Source: Bacillota bacterium
Lineage (GTDB): Bacteria > Sysuimicrobiota > Sysuimicrobiia > Sysuimicrobiales > Segetimicrobiaceae
Reading direction: 5' to 3'
NCBI GenBank assembly: GCA_021324975.1
Contig: JAJPIA010000144.1
Coordinates: 1-64,000, forward strand
DNA: 64,000 nt
Part shown: positions 1 to 8,563 of the stretch, piece by piece
Numbering within the stretch: the stretch's first letter is position 1
Layout: the number at the start of each line of letters is the position of its first letter
The notes under the pieces: model-generated
Database searches by the model: none
Seen by the model: only the letters and a program-made list of their open reading frames with translations
Told to the model about the DNA's origin: nothing
Program-made: the position numbers and the translations under genes

Positions 1-2
1 GC

Positions 3-905
3 GGTGGCGGCGGCAACGACGTCGGTGGCCGGGGGAACGTCTGCGATGGCTGCAGGAACAACGGCGGTGGCGGCGGGCACAACGGCGGTGGCGGCGGCAA
101 TAACGGCGGTGGCGGCGGCAATAACGGCGGCGGCGACAACGGGCACGGGGAGCACGGAAACAGCGGCAAGGGAGACGACAACAACAACGGTCAAGGCGGA
201 GAGAACAACAACGGCGGCGATCACGGCGGCAACAAGGGTGGTGGCAACAACGGTGGCAACAACGGCGGCGGCAATAACGGCGGCGGCAACAAGGGTGGCG
301 GCAATAACGGCGGCGGCAACAACGGTGGCGGCAACAAGGGTGGCAACAACAACGGTGGCAACAACGGCGGCGGCAACAACGGCGGCGGCAACAACGGCGG
401 CAACAACGGCGGTGGCAACAAGGGTGGCGGCAACAACGGCGGCGGCAACAACGGTGGCGGCAACAAGGGCGGCAACAACAACGGCGGCAACAAGGGCGGC
501 GGCAACAACGGTGGCGGCAATAACGGCGGCGGCAACAACGGTGGCGGCAATGGCGGCGGCGGCAATAGCGGCGGCGGCAACAAGGGCGGCAACAGCGGCG
601 GTGGCAACAACGGCGGTAGCAACGGTGGCGGCAACAAGGGTGGCAATAACGGCGGCGGCAATAACGGTGGCAACAACGGCGGTGGCAACAACGGCGGCGG
701 CAACAACGGTGGCGGCAATAACGGTGGCAACAACGGCGGTGGCAACAACGGCGGTAACAACGGTGGCGGCAACAAGGGCGGCGGCAATAACGGCGGTGGC
801 AACAACGGCGGGAACAACGGTGGCGGCAACAATAACGGGAAGGGCAACAGCGGCGACGACAGTGACGGCGGCAGTGGTCACGATCAGGGGAATGGTGGGC
901 ACTAG
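3..905 (+). CDS. Gly/Asn-rich repeat protein, 3' end (5' cut by window edge)
   Basis: The third forward frame is open from the window edge to a TAG and encodes about 300 residues of GGGNN, GGNN and GGNK repeats, ending in a more polar tail (GDDSDGGSGHDQGNGGH). The ORF track shows frame 1 (Ala/Thr-rich) and an antisense Pro/Leu frame instead. Frame 3 is preferred because nearly all differences between repeat copies are ggc/ggt and aac/aat, which are silent in frame 3 but change Ala/Val and Thr/Ile in frame 1. Two Cys (CDGC) lie in the first 20 residues seen. No known domain is visible. Low-complexity Gly/Asn proteins of this kind are often surface or exported, but the N-terminus is missing, so export cannot be judged. 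A strong hairpin follows about 80 bases downstream. Confidence 0.7.
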   Translation, partial: GGGGNDVGGRGNVCDGCRNNGGGGGHNGGGGGNNGGGGGNNGGGDNGHGEHGNSGKGDDNNNGQGGENNNGGDHGGNKGGGNNGGNNGGGNNGGGNKGGGNNGGGNNGGGNKGGNNNGGNNGGGNNGGGNNGGNNGGGNKGGGNNGGGNNGGGNKGGNNNGGNKGGGNNGGGNNGGGNNGGGNGGGGNSGGGNKGGNSGGGNNGGSNGGGNKGGNNGGGNNGGNNGGGNNGGGNNGGGNNGGNNGGGNNGGNNGGGNKGGGNNGGGNNGGNNGGGNNNGKGNSGDDSDGGSGHDQGNGGH

Positions 906-984
906 GGCGCGGTTGCTCGAATCACGGAGCGCGTAGGGGGAGACGCTGCAACACATACGCACAACAGCCACGCCGGAACGCCGG

Positions 985-1020
985 GAAGCGGCGGTGCATG
1001 TCACCGCCGCTTCTCTATTG
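985..1020 (+). terminator. Hairpin terminator after the Gly/Asn repeat gene
   Basis: A perfect 12-bp stem (GAAGCGGCGGTG / CACCGCCGCTTC) encloses a 5-base loop and is followed by TCTATT. The stem is strong but the U-tract is short, so termination may be partly Rho-dependent. It separates the repeat-protein gene from the DUF1292 unit. Confidence 0.7.
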
Positions 1021-1322
1021 GTCGCGGCATCACCTGACCGGGCGCGCAATGCGCAGCGCGACGTTATGGACCGTCATGATCTCGTCATGGTCCGGCGAAG
1101 CGAGTGGTGCGTGATACGCACGCGTCGCGGCGCGAAGCGCGTCCGCGCAAATGCCCATCAGTCGCGTTGACACCCGCGTCCATCGAGTGCTATCCTCTCT
1201 CTTGCATTTGCGATCACGCCTTAACTGTGACCGAGCTTGACGATCGAATCGCCGCAGGTGACCGCGCACGATGGCCCGATAAGGACCGGTGGCGGGCATC
1301 GAGATGCAGGGAGGATCGTACG
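1014..1322 (+). other. Intergenic region before the DUF1292 gene
   Basis: About 310 bases without a supported gene. It contains the promoter at 1167-1196 and an untranslated leader of roughly 120 bases. The antisense ORF at 1030-1299 has no recognisable motif and was not accepted. Confidence 0.5.
1167..1196 (+). promoter_or_regulatory. Sigma-70-type promoter for the DUF1292-yqeG-pepQ unit
   Basis: A consensus -35 box TTGACA is followed after 18 bases by TATCCT as the -10 box. It lies about 130 bases upstream of the DUF1292 start codon and just after the hairpin that ends the previous unit. Confidence 0.6.
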
Positions 1323-1649
1323 GTGCCTGAGAGCGCGGATGTGATCACCCTCCTTGATGAAGATGGAACAGAGCATGAGTTCAACATCGTGGATGTCCTC
1401 GACGTCGATGAACGGCGATACGCGATCCTCCAGCCCATGGCGGACGGAGAAGAGTCGGACACCGCGGTTATCTTTCGCATGGAAGACGACGCTCTCGTGA
1501 CGATCGAAGACGACGCCGAGTTCGAGCGGGTCCGGCAGGTCTTCGAGGATACGCACGCGGACGAGGAGTCGGCCGACGAAGAGGACGAGGAAGAGTCGTC
1601 CGAGGACGAGGGCGGCTCTGCGGAAGGGCCGGGCTCCACGTCTCACTAG
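1323..1649 (+). CDS. DUF1292 family protein (YrzB-like)
   Basis: A small acidic protein of 108 residues. The N-terminal segment VITLLDEDGTEHEFNIVDVL followed by a YAILQP-type strand matches the DUF1292 fold; the family has no established biochemical role. The last 35 residues or so are almost entirely Glu, Asp and Ser. I start it at GTG 1323, which has a GGGAGG ribosome-binding site about 10 bases upstream, not at the track's 1104, because the family begins at this point and the upstream extension is Arg/Cys-rich with no similarity. In many Terrabacteria this gene sits near a Holliday-junction resolvase; here the neighbour is yqeG, 36 bases downstream and probably co-transcribed. Confidence 0.8.
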   Translation: MPESADVITLLDEDGTEHEFNIVDVLDVDERRYAILQPMADGEESDTAVIFRMEDDALVTIEDDAEFERVRQVFEDTHADEESADEEDEEESSEDEGGSAEGPGSTSH

Positions 1650-1685
1650 GACGGGGCGGCCGAACCCAAGGCGGGACGCGCGGCC

Positions 1686-2174
1686 GTGCACCGATGGCTC
1701 CGGCCTACGCTGCGGATCGACAGCATCTATGATATCGACATCGAGGGGCTCGCGGCGCGCGGCATCCGCGGCGTGATCCTGGATCTCGACAACACGATTG
1801 TGCCGTGGGGCGCCCGTGAGGCGCCCCAAATGCTTCTGGCGTGGATTCGCCGGGCGCGTGCGGCCGGGCTCGCGCTGTGCATCGTGAGCAACAACGGTGG
1901 AGACCGCATCGCCGCGCTGTCCAACTCGCTCGGCGTGCCGGCGCTGACCGGCGCCATGAAGCCGCGTCGCCGCGCGTTGCGCCGGGCGCTCGCGCTCATG
2001 GGCACGACGGCCGCCGCCACGGCGCTCATTGGCGATCAGCTGTTTACGGATGTGCTGGGAGGGAACCGGCTCGGCCTGCGCACGATTCTGGTCCGACCTC
2101 AAAGCGGGCAGGAGTTTCCGCTGACCCGCTTGGTGCGGTTCGTGGAGCGGATCATGTTGCGCGGTGTGCAGTAA
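1686..2174 (+). CDS. yqeG: YqeG-family HAD IIIA phosphatase
   Basis: 162 residues beginning at GTG. The HAD motifs are in order: DLDNT (nucleophile D33, D35), SNN around residue 68, Lys 92 in GAMKP, and the acidic IGDQLFTD motif with D117 and D122. The protein has no cap domain of any size, as expected for subclass IIIA and the YqeG family. YqeG proteins are predicted cytoplasmic phosphatases with an unsettled substrate. The C-terminal segment (FPLTRLVRFVERIML) is the basic amphipathic tail usual for the family. It lies in the same direction as the DUF1292 gene upstream and the M24 peptidase downstream and probably shares their transcript. Confidence 0.88.
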   Translation: MHRWLRPTLRIDSIYDIDIEGLAARGIRGVILDLDNTIVPWGAREAPQMLLAWIRRARAAGLALCIVSNNGGDRIAALSNSLGVPALTGAMKPRRRALRRALALMGTTAAATALIGDQLFTDVLGGNRLGLRTILVRPQSGQEFPLTRLVRFVERIMLRGVQ

Positions 2175-2238
2175 CGCGACGCCGAACTCGCGACGACCGC
2201 ACGGGCCGCGCAGCGGCGCAAGCTCGTAGGAGGGGACG

Positions 2239-3309
2239 ATGAAGGACCATATCGACCGAGCCCGCCGGTACCTCGGGACATCCGGGGTCGACGCCCTGTT
2301 GCTCTCGAAGGACGAAAACCGGCGGTACGTTACCGGGTTCAGCGGCTCCGCAGGCATCGGCCTGGTGACCGAGGGCGCAGCGCTCCTGGTCGTTGACTTT
2401 CGATACTACGAGCAGGCCGCCGAGCAGGCGCCCGGGTGTGAAATCGTCCGGGGCGGGACGGATCTCCCGGGCGCGCTGGCCGAAGCGGTTCGGCCACGCG
2501 AGCTGCGCCGGATCGGCTTCGAAGCGGAGTTCGTGCCGTACGCGCAGGCTGAGCGCCTGCGTGAGAAGTTGCAGCCGGCGGAGTTAGTGCCGCTCGCCGA
2601 CGTAGACCGCCTGCGTTGGGTGAAGGACGAGGAAGAGGTCGCCGCGATCGAGCGGGCGGCGAGATTGTCGGATGCCGGATTTGCCCACATCCTCACCGTG
2701 CTGCGTCCCGGGATGACGGAGCGCGACGCGGCCGTGGAGTTCGAGACGTTCATGCGACGCGCAGGAGCGGAACGGCTTTCGTTCGACCTCGTGTTCGCAA
2801 GCGGCCCCCGCTCCGCGCTCCCTCACGGGCGGGCCACCGGTCGAGTCCTGCAGGCCGGCGACCTCGTGACGTTGGACTTCGGACCCGTCTGCGACGGGTA
2901 TACGTCCGACTGCACACGGACGGTCGTGCTCGGGCCCGCCGACGAACGGCAACGGGAAATCTACGGGGTCGTGTTGCGGGCGCAGCGCCGCGCGATCGAA
3001 GCCGTGCGCGCCGGCGCGTCCTCCCGGGCGGTCGACCAGGCCAGCCGTGAGATTATCGCCGCCGCCGGGTATGGTGACGCGTTTGGACACGGGCTCGGCC
3101 ATGGGATCGGGCTCGAGATCCACGAAGGGCCGGCGTTGTCGCCACGGATGGAGGTTCCGCTGGAATCGGGGATGGTGCTGACGATCGAACCCGGCGTGTA
3201 CCTGCCGGGGTGGGGCGGCGTACGGATCGAGGACGACGTCGTCGTGACCTCGGACGGCTGCCGTGTGCTTACACACGCGCCGAAGGAGCTCATCGAGCTG
3301 CCCGTTTGA
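2239..3309 (+). CDS. pepQ: M24B Xaa-Pro aminopeptidase / proline dipeptidase
   Basis: Cytoplasmic metallopeptidase of 356 residues that cleaves the bond before a proline. The N-terminal creatinase-like domain covers about residues 1-125 and the pita-bread catalytic domain about 130-350. All five metal ligands are visible: D213 (LDFG), D224 (TSDCTR), H288 (GLGHGIG), E317 (TIEPG) and E331 (RIEDD), with the accessory H295 (EIHEGP). The ATG has a good AGGAGGGG site. It precedes efp, an order common in Firmicutes and related phyla (pepQ-efp). Whether it prefers dipeptides or longer peptides cannot be decided from sequence. Confidence 0.92.
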   Translation: MKDHIDRARRYLGTSGVDALLLSKDENRRYVTGFSGSAGIGLVTEGAALLVVDFRYYEQAAEQAPGCEIVRGGTDLPGALAEAVRPRELRRIGFEAEFVPYAQAERLREKLQPAELVPLADVDRLRWVKDEEEVAAIERAARLSDAGFAHILTVLRPGMTERDAAVEFETFMRRAGAERLSFDLVFASGPRSALPHGRATGRVLQAGDLVTLDFGPVCDGYTSDCTRTVVLGPADERQREIYGVVLRAQRRAIEAVRAGASSRAVDQASREIIAAAGYGDAFGHGLGHGIGLEIHEGPALSPRMEVPLESGMVLTIEPGVYLPGWGGVRIEDDVVVTSDGCRVLTHAPKELIELPV

Positions 3310-3359
3310 GCACGCCGCATGGTGACCGGCGGGGCCGCGTCGCGGGCGCCGGCCCTTGG

Positions 3360-3389
3360 TTGACAACGGCGTCGGGCGGCCGGTACACT
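3360..3389 (+). promoter_or_regulatory. Sigma-70-type promoter of efp
   Basis: Consensus TTGACA, an 18-base spacer and TACACT, ending 18 bases before the efp start codon. The very short leader would leave little room for a ribosome-binding site; only a GGTGGG-like stretch precedes the GTG. Confidence 0.7.
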
Positions 3390-3407
3390 CCCGGTGGGTG
3401 ATGCGGC

Positions 3408-3968
3408 GTGATCTCGAGCAATGACTTCCGTCCCGGCGTCCACGTCCTTCTCGACGGCGACCTGTACGCCATCATCGAGTCCCAGCACGTCAAGGTTGGC
3501 CGGGGGCCGGCCTATGTAAAGGCCAAGGTCCGCAACACCAAGACGGGCACGACGACCGAGCGAACGTTTCGCGCCGGGGAGCGCGTGCCGCTCGTCTATC
3601 TGGAGAAGAAAACGATGCAATACCTGTACACGACCGGCGATGAGTACGTCGTCATGGACAAGGCTACGTTCGAGCAGATGCCGCTTCCCCGCGCGTTGTT
3701 CGGTGAGGCCGTCCGATTCCTGCGCGAGAACACGGATGTGACGGTGGTCTTTCACGAAGACAAGCCGATCGGCGCTGAGCTGCCAAACTCCGTAGATCTG
3801 CGCATTGTCGAGACCGCGCCGGGGATTCGCGGCGACACGGTGAGCGGTGCCACCAAGCCGGCGACCCTGGAGACGGGGGCGGTCGTGCAAATACCGCTGT
3901 TTGTGGAAACCGGCGAAGTCGTTCGCGTCGACACCCGCACGGGGTCCTACATCGAGCGCGTCCGCTGA
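3408..3968 (+). CDS. efp: Translation elongation factor P
   Basis: 186 residues, the family's normal length, with the N-terminal KOW-like domain (about 1-62) and two OB domains. The C-terminal end GDTVSGATKPATLETG...VDTRTGSYIERV is the conserved EF-P signature. EF-P binds ribosomes stalled on polyproline and promotes peptide bond formation. The loop tip, normally the modified Lys, reads HVKVGRGPAY, so Arg 32 sits at the modification position; arginine there is known from EarP-rhamnosylated EF-Ps, but no EarP gene is in this window. The start is GTG with a weak upstream site. Confidence 0.96.
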   Translation: MISSNDFRPGVHVLLDGDLYAIIESQHVKVGRGPAYVKAKVRNTKTGTTTERTFRAGERVPLVYLEKKTMQYLYTTGDEYVVMDKATFEQMPLPRALFGEAVRFLRENTDVTVVFHEDKPIGAELPNSVDLRIVETAPGIRGDTVSGATKPATLETGAVVQIPLFVETGEVVRVDTRTGSYIERVR

Positions 3969-4479
3969 GCGCGGCCGGCGTCCCGCGGCGTTGCTATCGC
4001 GACTGGCCGGGCGGGCCACCGAGTGGGTTACTGCCTCATCTCGTATGTGCGACGAGGGTAGACGGGCGGGCGGGCCTGGCCGGAGTGGTGTTGGTCTCGG
4101 CCCCCATGAATCCAATCCAATGAGGGCCTCGACCCCTCCGGCGGCTTGGGCCGCCTCCGGTCGACGCCCGCGATGCTCACAGCTGCGTGGCATCACTTTA
4201 CGTGCGCTGCGGACTAGGCAAAGGCACGGCATGGGTCAGGCGTCGGGCGCTTTGGCTCGCGCCGCAGGCATAGTGGAGCGGAGGACAGGCTCGTCCGGCA
4301 CCAGCCCTTGCCTAAGTAATGCGATGACGCACTACCCGTGTGCCCGCAAGGCGCATGTTATAATGAGGCTGTGGTCATGGCATGTAATGACATCGTGAAG
4401 GCACCGTGCGGCGGGGACGACCGTAGCTCCGGCGGCGTCCCGGCCGGGCGCGACGAGTGGTCGTGAGGAGGTGGAGCAC
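3969..4479 (+). other. Long intergenic region between efp and rpsO, possible structured RNA
   Basis: About 510 bases without a supported gene, unusual in this tightly packed segment. A nested hairpin lies at 4130-4163: an outer CGACC/GGTCG stem around an inner GGCGGC-TTGG-GCCGCC stem. An extended -10 promoter element is near the end at 4356. The bacterial RNase P core GAGGAAAGTCC is absent, and no tRNA fold was seen. The last 115 bases form the rpsO leader, where ribosomal protein S15 often represses its own translation. The rest is unassigned. Confidence 0.4.
4356..4364 (+). promoter_or_regulatory. Extended -10 promoter for rpsO-pnp
   Basis: TGTTATAAT is a perfect -10 hexamer with the upstream TG of an extended -10 element. 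No good -35 box is found 16-18 bases upstream, as is common for extended -10 promoters. The predicted leader to the rpsO start is about 110 bases. Confidence 0.5.
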
Positions 4480-4752
4480 GTGGGCAGCGAAGGAGCGCAA
4501 ACGGCGCAGGGTGTGGCAGCTGAGTTTCGGAGGCATCCCAACGACACCGGATCCCCCGAAGTCCAGATCGTCAGGTTGACCGACCGGATCACCCATTTGA
4601 GCGAACATCTCAAGCTTCACAAGAAAGACTTTCATTCCCGCCGCGGTCTGCTACAGATGGTGGGGCAGCGTCGGCGTCTGTTGACGTACCTGAGCCGTCA
4701 CGACATGGTGCGCTACCGGGCGCTCGTGGAACGGCTCGGCCTCCGCCGATAA
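4480..4752 (+). CDS. rpsO: 30S ribosomal protein S15
   Basis: 90 residues, matching the family's 89. The signatures [28 protein letters not shown] and the C-terminal RLGLRR are complete. S15 binds 16S rRNA helices near the h20-h22 junction early in small-subunit assembly. I start at GTG 4480, because the AGGAGG sequence lies at the track's upstream start (4471) and so must be the ribosome-binding site of the later one. The rpsO-pnp order is conserved widely. Leader structure upstream could serve S15 autoregulation. Confidence 0.96.
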   Translation: MGSEGAQTAQGVAAEFRRHPNDTGSPEVQIVRLTDRITHLSEHLKLHKKDFHSRRGLLQMVGQRRRLLTYLSRHDMVRYRALVERLGLRR

Positions 4753-4910
4753 TCGCGCAGCCCCCGGATGCAGCCGGCGCAGCCAGCGTGCCACAGGGCC
4801 CCGGCTGCCTGCGCCGCGACTGCTTGGCAGGCGTATCGTGCCCGGTCCCAGGGATGCCCTGGGGCGCCGAGCCATGACCATCGCCGGCGGATGAGGAGGA
4901 AGGAAAGCGA
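4753..4910 (+). other. Structured rpsO-pnp spacer (likely mRNA processing leader)
   Basis: The 158-base spacer holds overlapping inverted repeats: GCAGCCGG/CCGGCTGC and GGCGCAG/CTGCGCC share bases and could be alternative pairings. A perfect CCCAGGG-ATG-CCCTGGG hairpin at 4847-4863 follows, ending about 30 bases before the pnp ribosome-binding site. In E. coli a hairpin in this position is cut by RNase III and lets PNPase repress its own mRNA; the same role here is inference. Confidence 0.45.
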
Positions 4911-7148
4911 ATGAGCGTAGAAGCGCGAATCGGACGGGTTGAGGTCGAGGTCGCCGGGCGGCCGCTGTCGATCGAGACAGGTGAGCTCGCCAAACAGGCC
5001 AGCGGCGCAGTTGTTGTCCGCAGCGGGGACACCATGGTCTTGGTCACGGCGACGATGTCAACCAGCCCCCGCGAAGGGATCGACTTTTTTCCGCTGACCT
5101 GCGACTACGAAGAAAAGATGTTCGCCGCCGGGAAGATCCCAGGCGGTTTCTTCAAACGCGAGGGGCGGCCCGGCGAGCGGGCAATCTTGACGTCCCGGTT
5201 GATCGACCGGCCGCTCCGGCCGCTGTTTCCGAAGGGGTTCCGTAACGATGTGCAGGTGATCGCCACGGTGCTCAGCACCGACCAGGAGAACGCGCCCGAC
5301 GTGCTGGCCGTGACCGGCGCGGGCGCGGCGCTTGCGATCTCGCCGATCCCGTGGGACGGCCCGGTCGCGGCGGTGCGGATCGGGCTCATCGACGGCCGGC
5401 TTGTCGTTAACCCATCCCAGCAACTCGTCGACCAGAAGGCGACGGCCCTGGACCTCGTGGTGGCCGGGACTCGCGATGCGATCACGATGGTCGAGGCGGG
5501 GGCGCGAGAAGTCCCTGAAGAGGTCCTGCTCGAGGCGTTCGATCTGGCACACGCCGAGATCCGCCGCATCGCGGAGGGTATCGACGAGCTGGTCCGGCAG
5601 GCCGGCCGTTCCAAGATCACGCCGGTGCTCGCGGTGCCGCCGGCGGAGCTCACGGCGGCGGTGCGGGAGGTGGTCGGGCCCCGGTTGGCGACCGCGTTGC
5701 GCAACCCCGACAAGCTGGCGAGGGAGAGCGCGCTCGCGGACGTCGCGAGCGCGGTCCAGGGCGAGCTCGCCGAACGGTTCCCCGGTCAGGCCCGGGCCAT
5801 CGGCGACTGCGTCGATTCGCTGACGAAGACGGAAGTCCGACGCATGATCCTCGACGACGGCGTCCGGACCGACGGACGGAATCCGACGCAGATCCGGCCG
5901 CTCAGCGCCCGCATCGGCCTCCTCCCGCGGGTACACGGCTCGGGGCTGTTTGTCCGAGGCCAAACGCAGGTCCTGACGACGTGTACGCTCGGTACCGGCG
6001 AGGACGAGCAGATCATCGACGATCTCAGCCTGCGAGACCGAAAGCGGTACCTACATCACTATGACTTCCCTCCCTACAGCGTCGGCGAAACGCGGCCGCT
6101 GCGCTCGCCGGGACGGCGCGACATCGGTCACGGTGCGCTCGCCGAGCGGGCGCTCGAGCCAATGATTCCCCCCGAGGAGACATTCCCGTATACGCTCCGG
6201 CTCGTGTCGCTGGTCCTCGAGAGCAACGGGTCCACGTCGATGGCGTCGGTGTGCGGGAGCACGCTCGCGCTCATGGACGCGGGCGTGCCCATTGCGAAGC
6301 CGGTCGGCGGGATCGCCATGGGGCTGATCACGGGCGGTGACGGGGAGGGCCGGGCGGCGATCCTCACCGATATCCAGGGGATCGAAGACGCGATGGGGGA
6401 CATGGACTTCAAGGTGGCCGGGACGCGGGACGGCGTCACGGCGCTGCAGATGGACATCAAGATCAAGGGCCTCTCGCGGGCGCTGTTCGAGCGGGCGTTG
6501 GGCCAGGCCCGCGACGCACGGATGGCCATCATCGATCTGATCGAGCGCACGATCCCGGCGCCGCGTCCCGAGATGTCTCCCTATGCGCCGCGGATCTACA
6601 CGATCTACATCAACCCGGACCGCATTCGCGAGGTCATCGGCCCCGGCGGCAAAGTCATCAACAAGATTACCGCGGAGACGGGCGTCAAGATCGACATCGA
6701 GCAAGACGGCCGGGTCCTGATCGCCTCGGCGAATGCCGAGGCCGCGGCGCGCGCGCAGCGGATGATCGAAGACATCGTCAAGGAGGCGAAGCCGGGCGAA
6801 GTCTACAAGGGCAAAGTCACCCGGTTGATGAACTTTGGGGCATTTGTGGAGATTTTCCCCGGCAAGGAGGGGCTCGTCCACATCTCGGAGCTGTCCAATC
6901 ACCGGGTCGGCCGGGTGGAGGACGTGGTCAAGGTCGGGGACGAGATCGAGGTCAGGGTCAAGGAGATCGACAACCTCGGTCGCGTCAACCTGACCCGGCG
7001 CGGGTTGATCCCGGACGGCGAGCCGGCGCCGGAGGGCGAAGCGGCGCCGCCGTCGGATGCGCCCACGGGAACGGCACGGCCGGCGCGGTACGACCGCGGT
7101 CCGCGAGGCGAGCGCGGGCACCGGCCGCATCGAAAGCCGCGATCGTAA
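4911..7148 (+). CDS. pnp: Polyribonucleotide nucleotidyltransferase (PNPase)
   Basis: A 3'-5' phosphorolytic exoribonuclease of 745 residues. The order is the first RNase PH domain (about 10-145), a helical linker, the second RNase PH domain (about 315-540), a KH domain with [11 protein letters not shown] (about 555-615) and an S1 domain with [18 protein letters not shown] (about 625-695). The catalytic-domain segment [20 protein letters not shown] is intact. A 45-residue Pro/Gly/Arg-rich tail extends past S1. The protein acts as a trimer in mRNA turnover together with RNase Y and RNase J, both encoded in this window. A GAGGAGGAAGG site precedes the ATG, and a terminator follows. Confidence 0.97.
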   Translation: MSVEARIGRVEVEVAGRPLSIETGELAKQASGAVVVRSGDTMVLVTATMSTSPREGIDFFPLTCDYEEKMFAAGKIPGGFFKREGRPGERAILTSRLIDRPLRPLFPKGFRNDVQVIATVLSTDQENAPDVLAVTGAGAALAISPIPWDGPVAAVRIGLIDGRLVVNPSQQLVDQKATALDLVVAGTRDAITMVEAGAREVPEEVLLEAFDLAHAEIRRIAEGIDELVRQAGRSKITPVLAVPPAELTAAVREVVGPRLATALRNPDKLARESALADVASAVQGELAERFPGQARAIGDCVDSLTKTEVRRMILDDGVRTDGRNPTQIRPLSARIGLLPRVHGSGLFVRGQTQVLTTCTLGTGEDEQIIDDLSLRDRKRYLHHYDFPPYSVGETRPLRSPGRRDIGHGALAERALEPMIPPEETFPYTLRLVSLVLESNGSTSMASVCGSTLALMDAGVPIAKPVGGIAMGLITGGDGEGRAAILTDIQGIEDAMGDMDFKVAGTRDGVTALQMDIKIKGLSRALFERALGQARDARMAIIDLIERTIPAPRPEMSPYAPRIYTIYINPDRIREVIGPGGKVINKITAETGVKIDIEQDGRVLIASANAEAAARAQRMIEDIVKEAKPGEVYKGKVTRLMNFGAFVEIFPGKEGLVHISELSNHRVGRVEDVVKVGDEIEVRVKEIDNLGRVNLTRRGLIPDGEPAPEGEAAPPSDAPTGTARPARYDRGPRGERGHRPHRKPRS

Positions 7149-7175
7149 CCCGGGCGCGCGCTCTTGCGTGAGAGA

Positions 7176-7196
7176 AGCCTCCGCGAGGGGGCTTTT
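7176..7196 (+). terminator. Intrinsic terminator after pnp
   Basis: AGCCTCC and GGGGGCT pair (one G-U) around a GCGA tetraloop of the stable GNRA type, followed directly by TTT. It ends the rpsO-pnp unit 28 bases after the stop codon. Confidence 0.75.
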
Positions 7197-7267
7197 CGAT
7201 TATCGCGCGCACGCGGTGGCGGGAGACCAGCTCGATGCACGACGATTCTGTAGGGACACGGTGAGCG

Positions 7268-8563
7268 ATGGCGGTTGATCAGGTGATTTATCGGCGGACG
7301 GCGCTGCCGAGCGGGTTGGTCGTGCTGACCGAGCCCATGGACAACGTGCGCACGGCCTCGCTCGGCGTCTGGATCGACGTCGGCTCGCGGTATGAGGATC
7401 CCGCTCAACTCGGCATGTGCCATTTCATCGAGCACGCCTTGTTCAAGGGGACGCGCTCCCGGTCGGCCCTCGCGATTGCCCAGGCGATGGACGCGATCGG
7501 CGGCCACCTGAACGCGTTCACGGACAAGGAGCACACCTGCTACTACCTACGCGTGCTGAGCGATCACCTGGACGAGGCGATGGCGGTGCTCTCCGACATG
7601 TTGCTGCACCCCGCCTTTGATCCGGACGCGCTCGAACGGGAGCGGCAGGTGATCCTGGAAGAGATCCACATGTACGAGGACGCGCCGGACGACCTCGTGC
7701 ACGACGTGTTCGCGGCGTCGCTGTGGCCGGATCATCCCTTGGGGCGGCCGGTCGCGGGCCTGCGGGAGACGGTGCAGGGCATCGGCCGGACCGAACTCAT
7801 GCGGTTCATGGACGCCCACTCCCGGCCGGACGCCGCGATCGTCGCCGCGGCGGGGCGGCTCGACCACGACGCGATCGTGGCGCTCGTCGACCGCTGGTTC
7901 GGAGGCTGGTCTGGGCATCGGGTGCCCGTCGACCTGTCCGCGCCGCAGCCCCGCACCGCCGTCACGCTCCGGCACAAGGACATCGAGCAGGTGCACTTGT
8001 GCGTCGGCGTGCCGGGCTACCGGGAGGCCCACGGCGACCGGTACGCTCTCGCCGTCCTGGACACCCTGCTCGGCGGCGGAATGAGCGGGCGTCTGTTCCA
8101 CGAGATCCGCGAGGAGCGCGGGCTGGCCTATGCCGTGTCCACCTACCATGCCGCGTACCGGGACGCGGGGGCGTTCGTCGTGTACTGCGGGACGAGCCCC
8201 GCGGCCGCGTGCGAGGTCGTGCGGCTGGTCCTGGACAACCTGGCCTGGGCCCGCGACGGCATCACCGCGGAGGTTCTCGCGCGGGCGAAGGAGTCGCTGA
8301 AGGGCAGCCTCATGCTCGATCTCGAGACTCCCGGCAGCCGGATGAGCAAGCTCGCCAGGTCGGAGCAGTACTTCGGCCGGCAGTTCACGCTGGATGAGAT
8401 CGTCGCCAAGGTCGAGGCGGTGAGTGCCGACGACGTGCATCGCGTCGCGGCCGACTTGTTCGTGCCGGGGCTCGCGTCGCTCGCCGCGATTGGTCCGTTC
8501 GAGGACCACGCGGGTCTGGCCGACGCGGTGCGGGCGGAGGTGGAGCGTCATGAGCGTCCATAG
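7268..8563 (+). CDS. M16 family zinc metallopeptidase
   Basis: 431 residues with the inverted zinc motif HFIEH (H52, E55, H56) and a downstream glutamate region (EEIHMYEDAPDDLVHD). The N-terminal catalytic half is followed by the inactive partner half, containing LGGGMSGRLFHEIREERGLAY, which is the usual YmxG/PqqL-like architecture. These processing peptidases follow pnp in many Firmicutes and related bacteria, where the physiological substrate is still unclear. The 3' end overlaps dapB by 14 bases, so it heads the operon that continues into lysine biosynthesis. Confidence 0.92.
   Translation: MAVDQVIYRRTALPSGLVVLTEPMDNVRTASLGVWIDVGSRYEDPAQLGMCHFIEHALFKGTRSRSALAIAQAMDAIGGHLNAFTDKEHTCYYLRVLSDHLDEAMAVLSDMLLHPAFDPDALERERQVILEEIHMYEDAPDDLVHDVFAASLWPDHPLGRPVAGLRETVQGIGRTELMRFMDAHSRPDAAIVAAAGRLDHDAIVALVDRWFGGWSGHRVPVDLSAPQPRTAVTLRHKDIEQVHLCVGVPGYREAHGDRYALAVLDTLLGGGMSGRLFHEIREERGLAYAVSTYHAAYRDAGAFVVYCGTSPAAACEVVRLVLDNLAWARDGITAEVLARAKESLKGSLMLDLETPGSRMSKLARSEQYFGRQFTLDEIVAKVEAVSADDVHRVAADLFVPGLASLAAIGPFEDHAGLADAVRAEVERHERP

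Noticed and set aside
1-905. CRISPR-like repetitiveness at the left edge
   Set aside because: Repeats are 6-15 bases, contiguous and coding, with no spacers of constant length.
4-936. Ala/Thr-rich ORF and the antisense Pro/Leu ORF (221-847)
   Set aside because: Both are shadows of the Gly/Asn repeat frame; variation between repeats is silent only in frame 3.
1030-1299. Antisense 89-residue ORF
   Set aside because: No motif, Arg-rich composition, overlaps the promoter and leader of the DUF1292 gene.
3969-4350. RNase P RNA in the efp-rpsO gap
   Set aside because: The conserved GAGGAAAGTCC core and matching 3' motif are absent.
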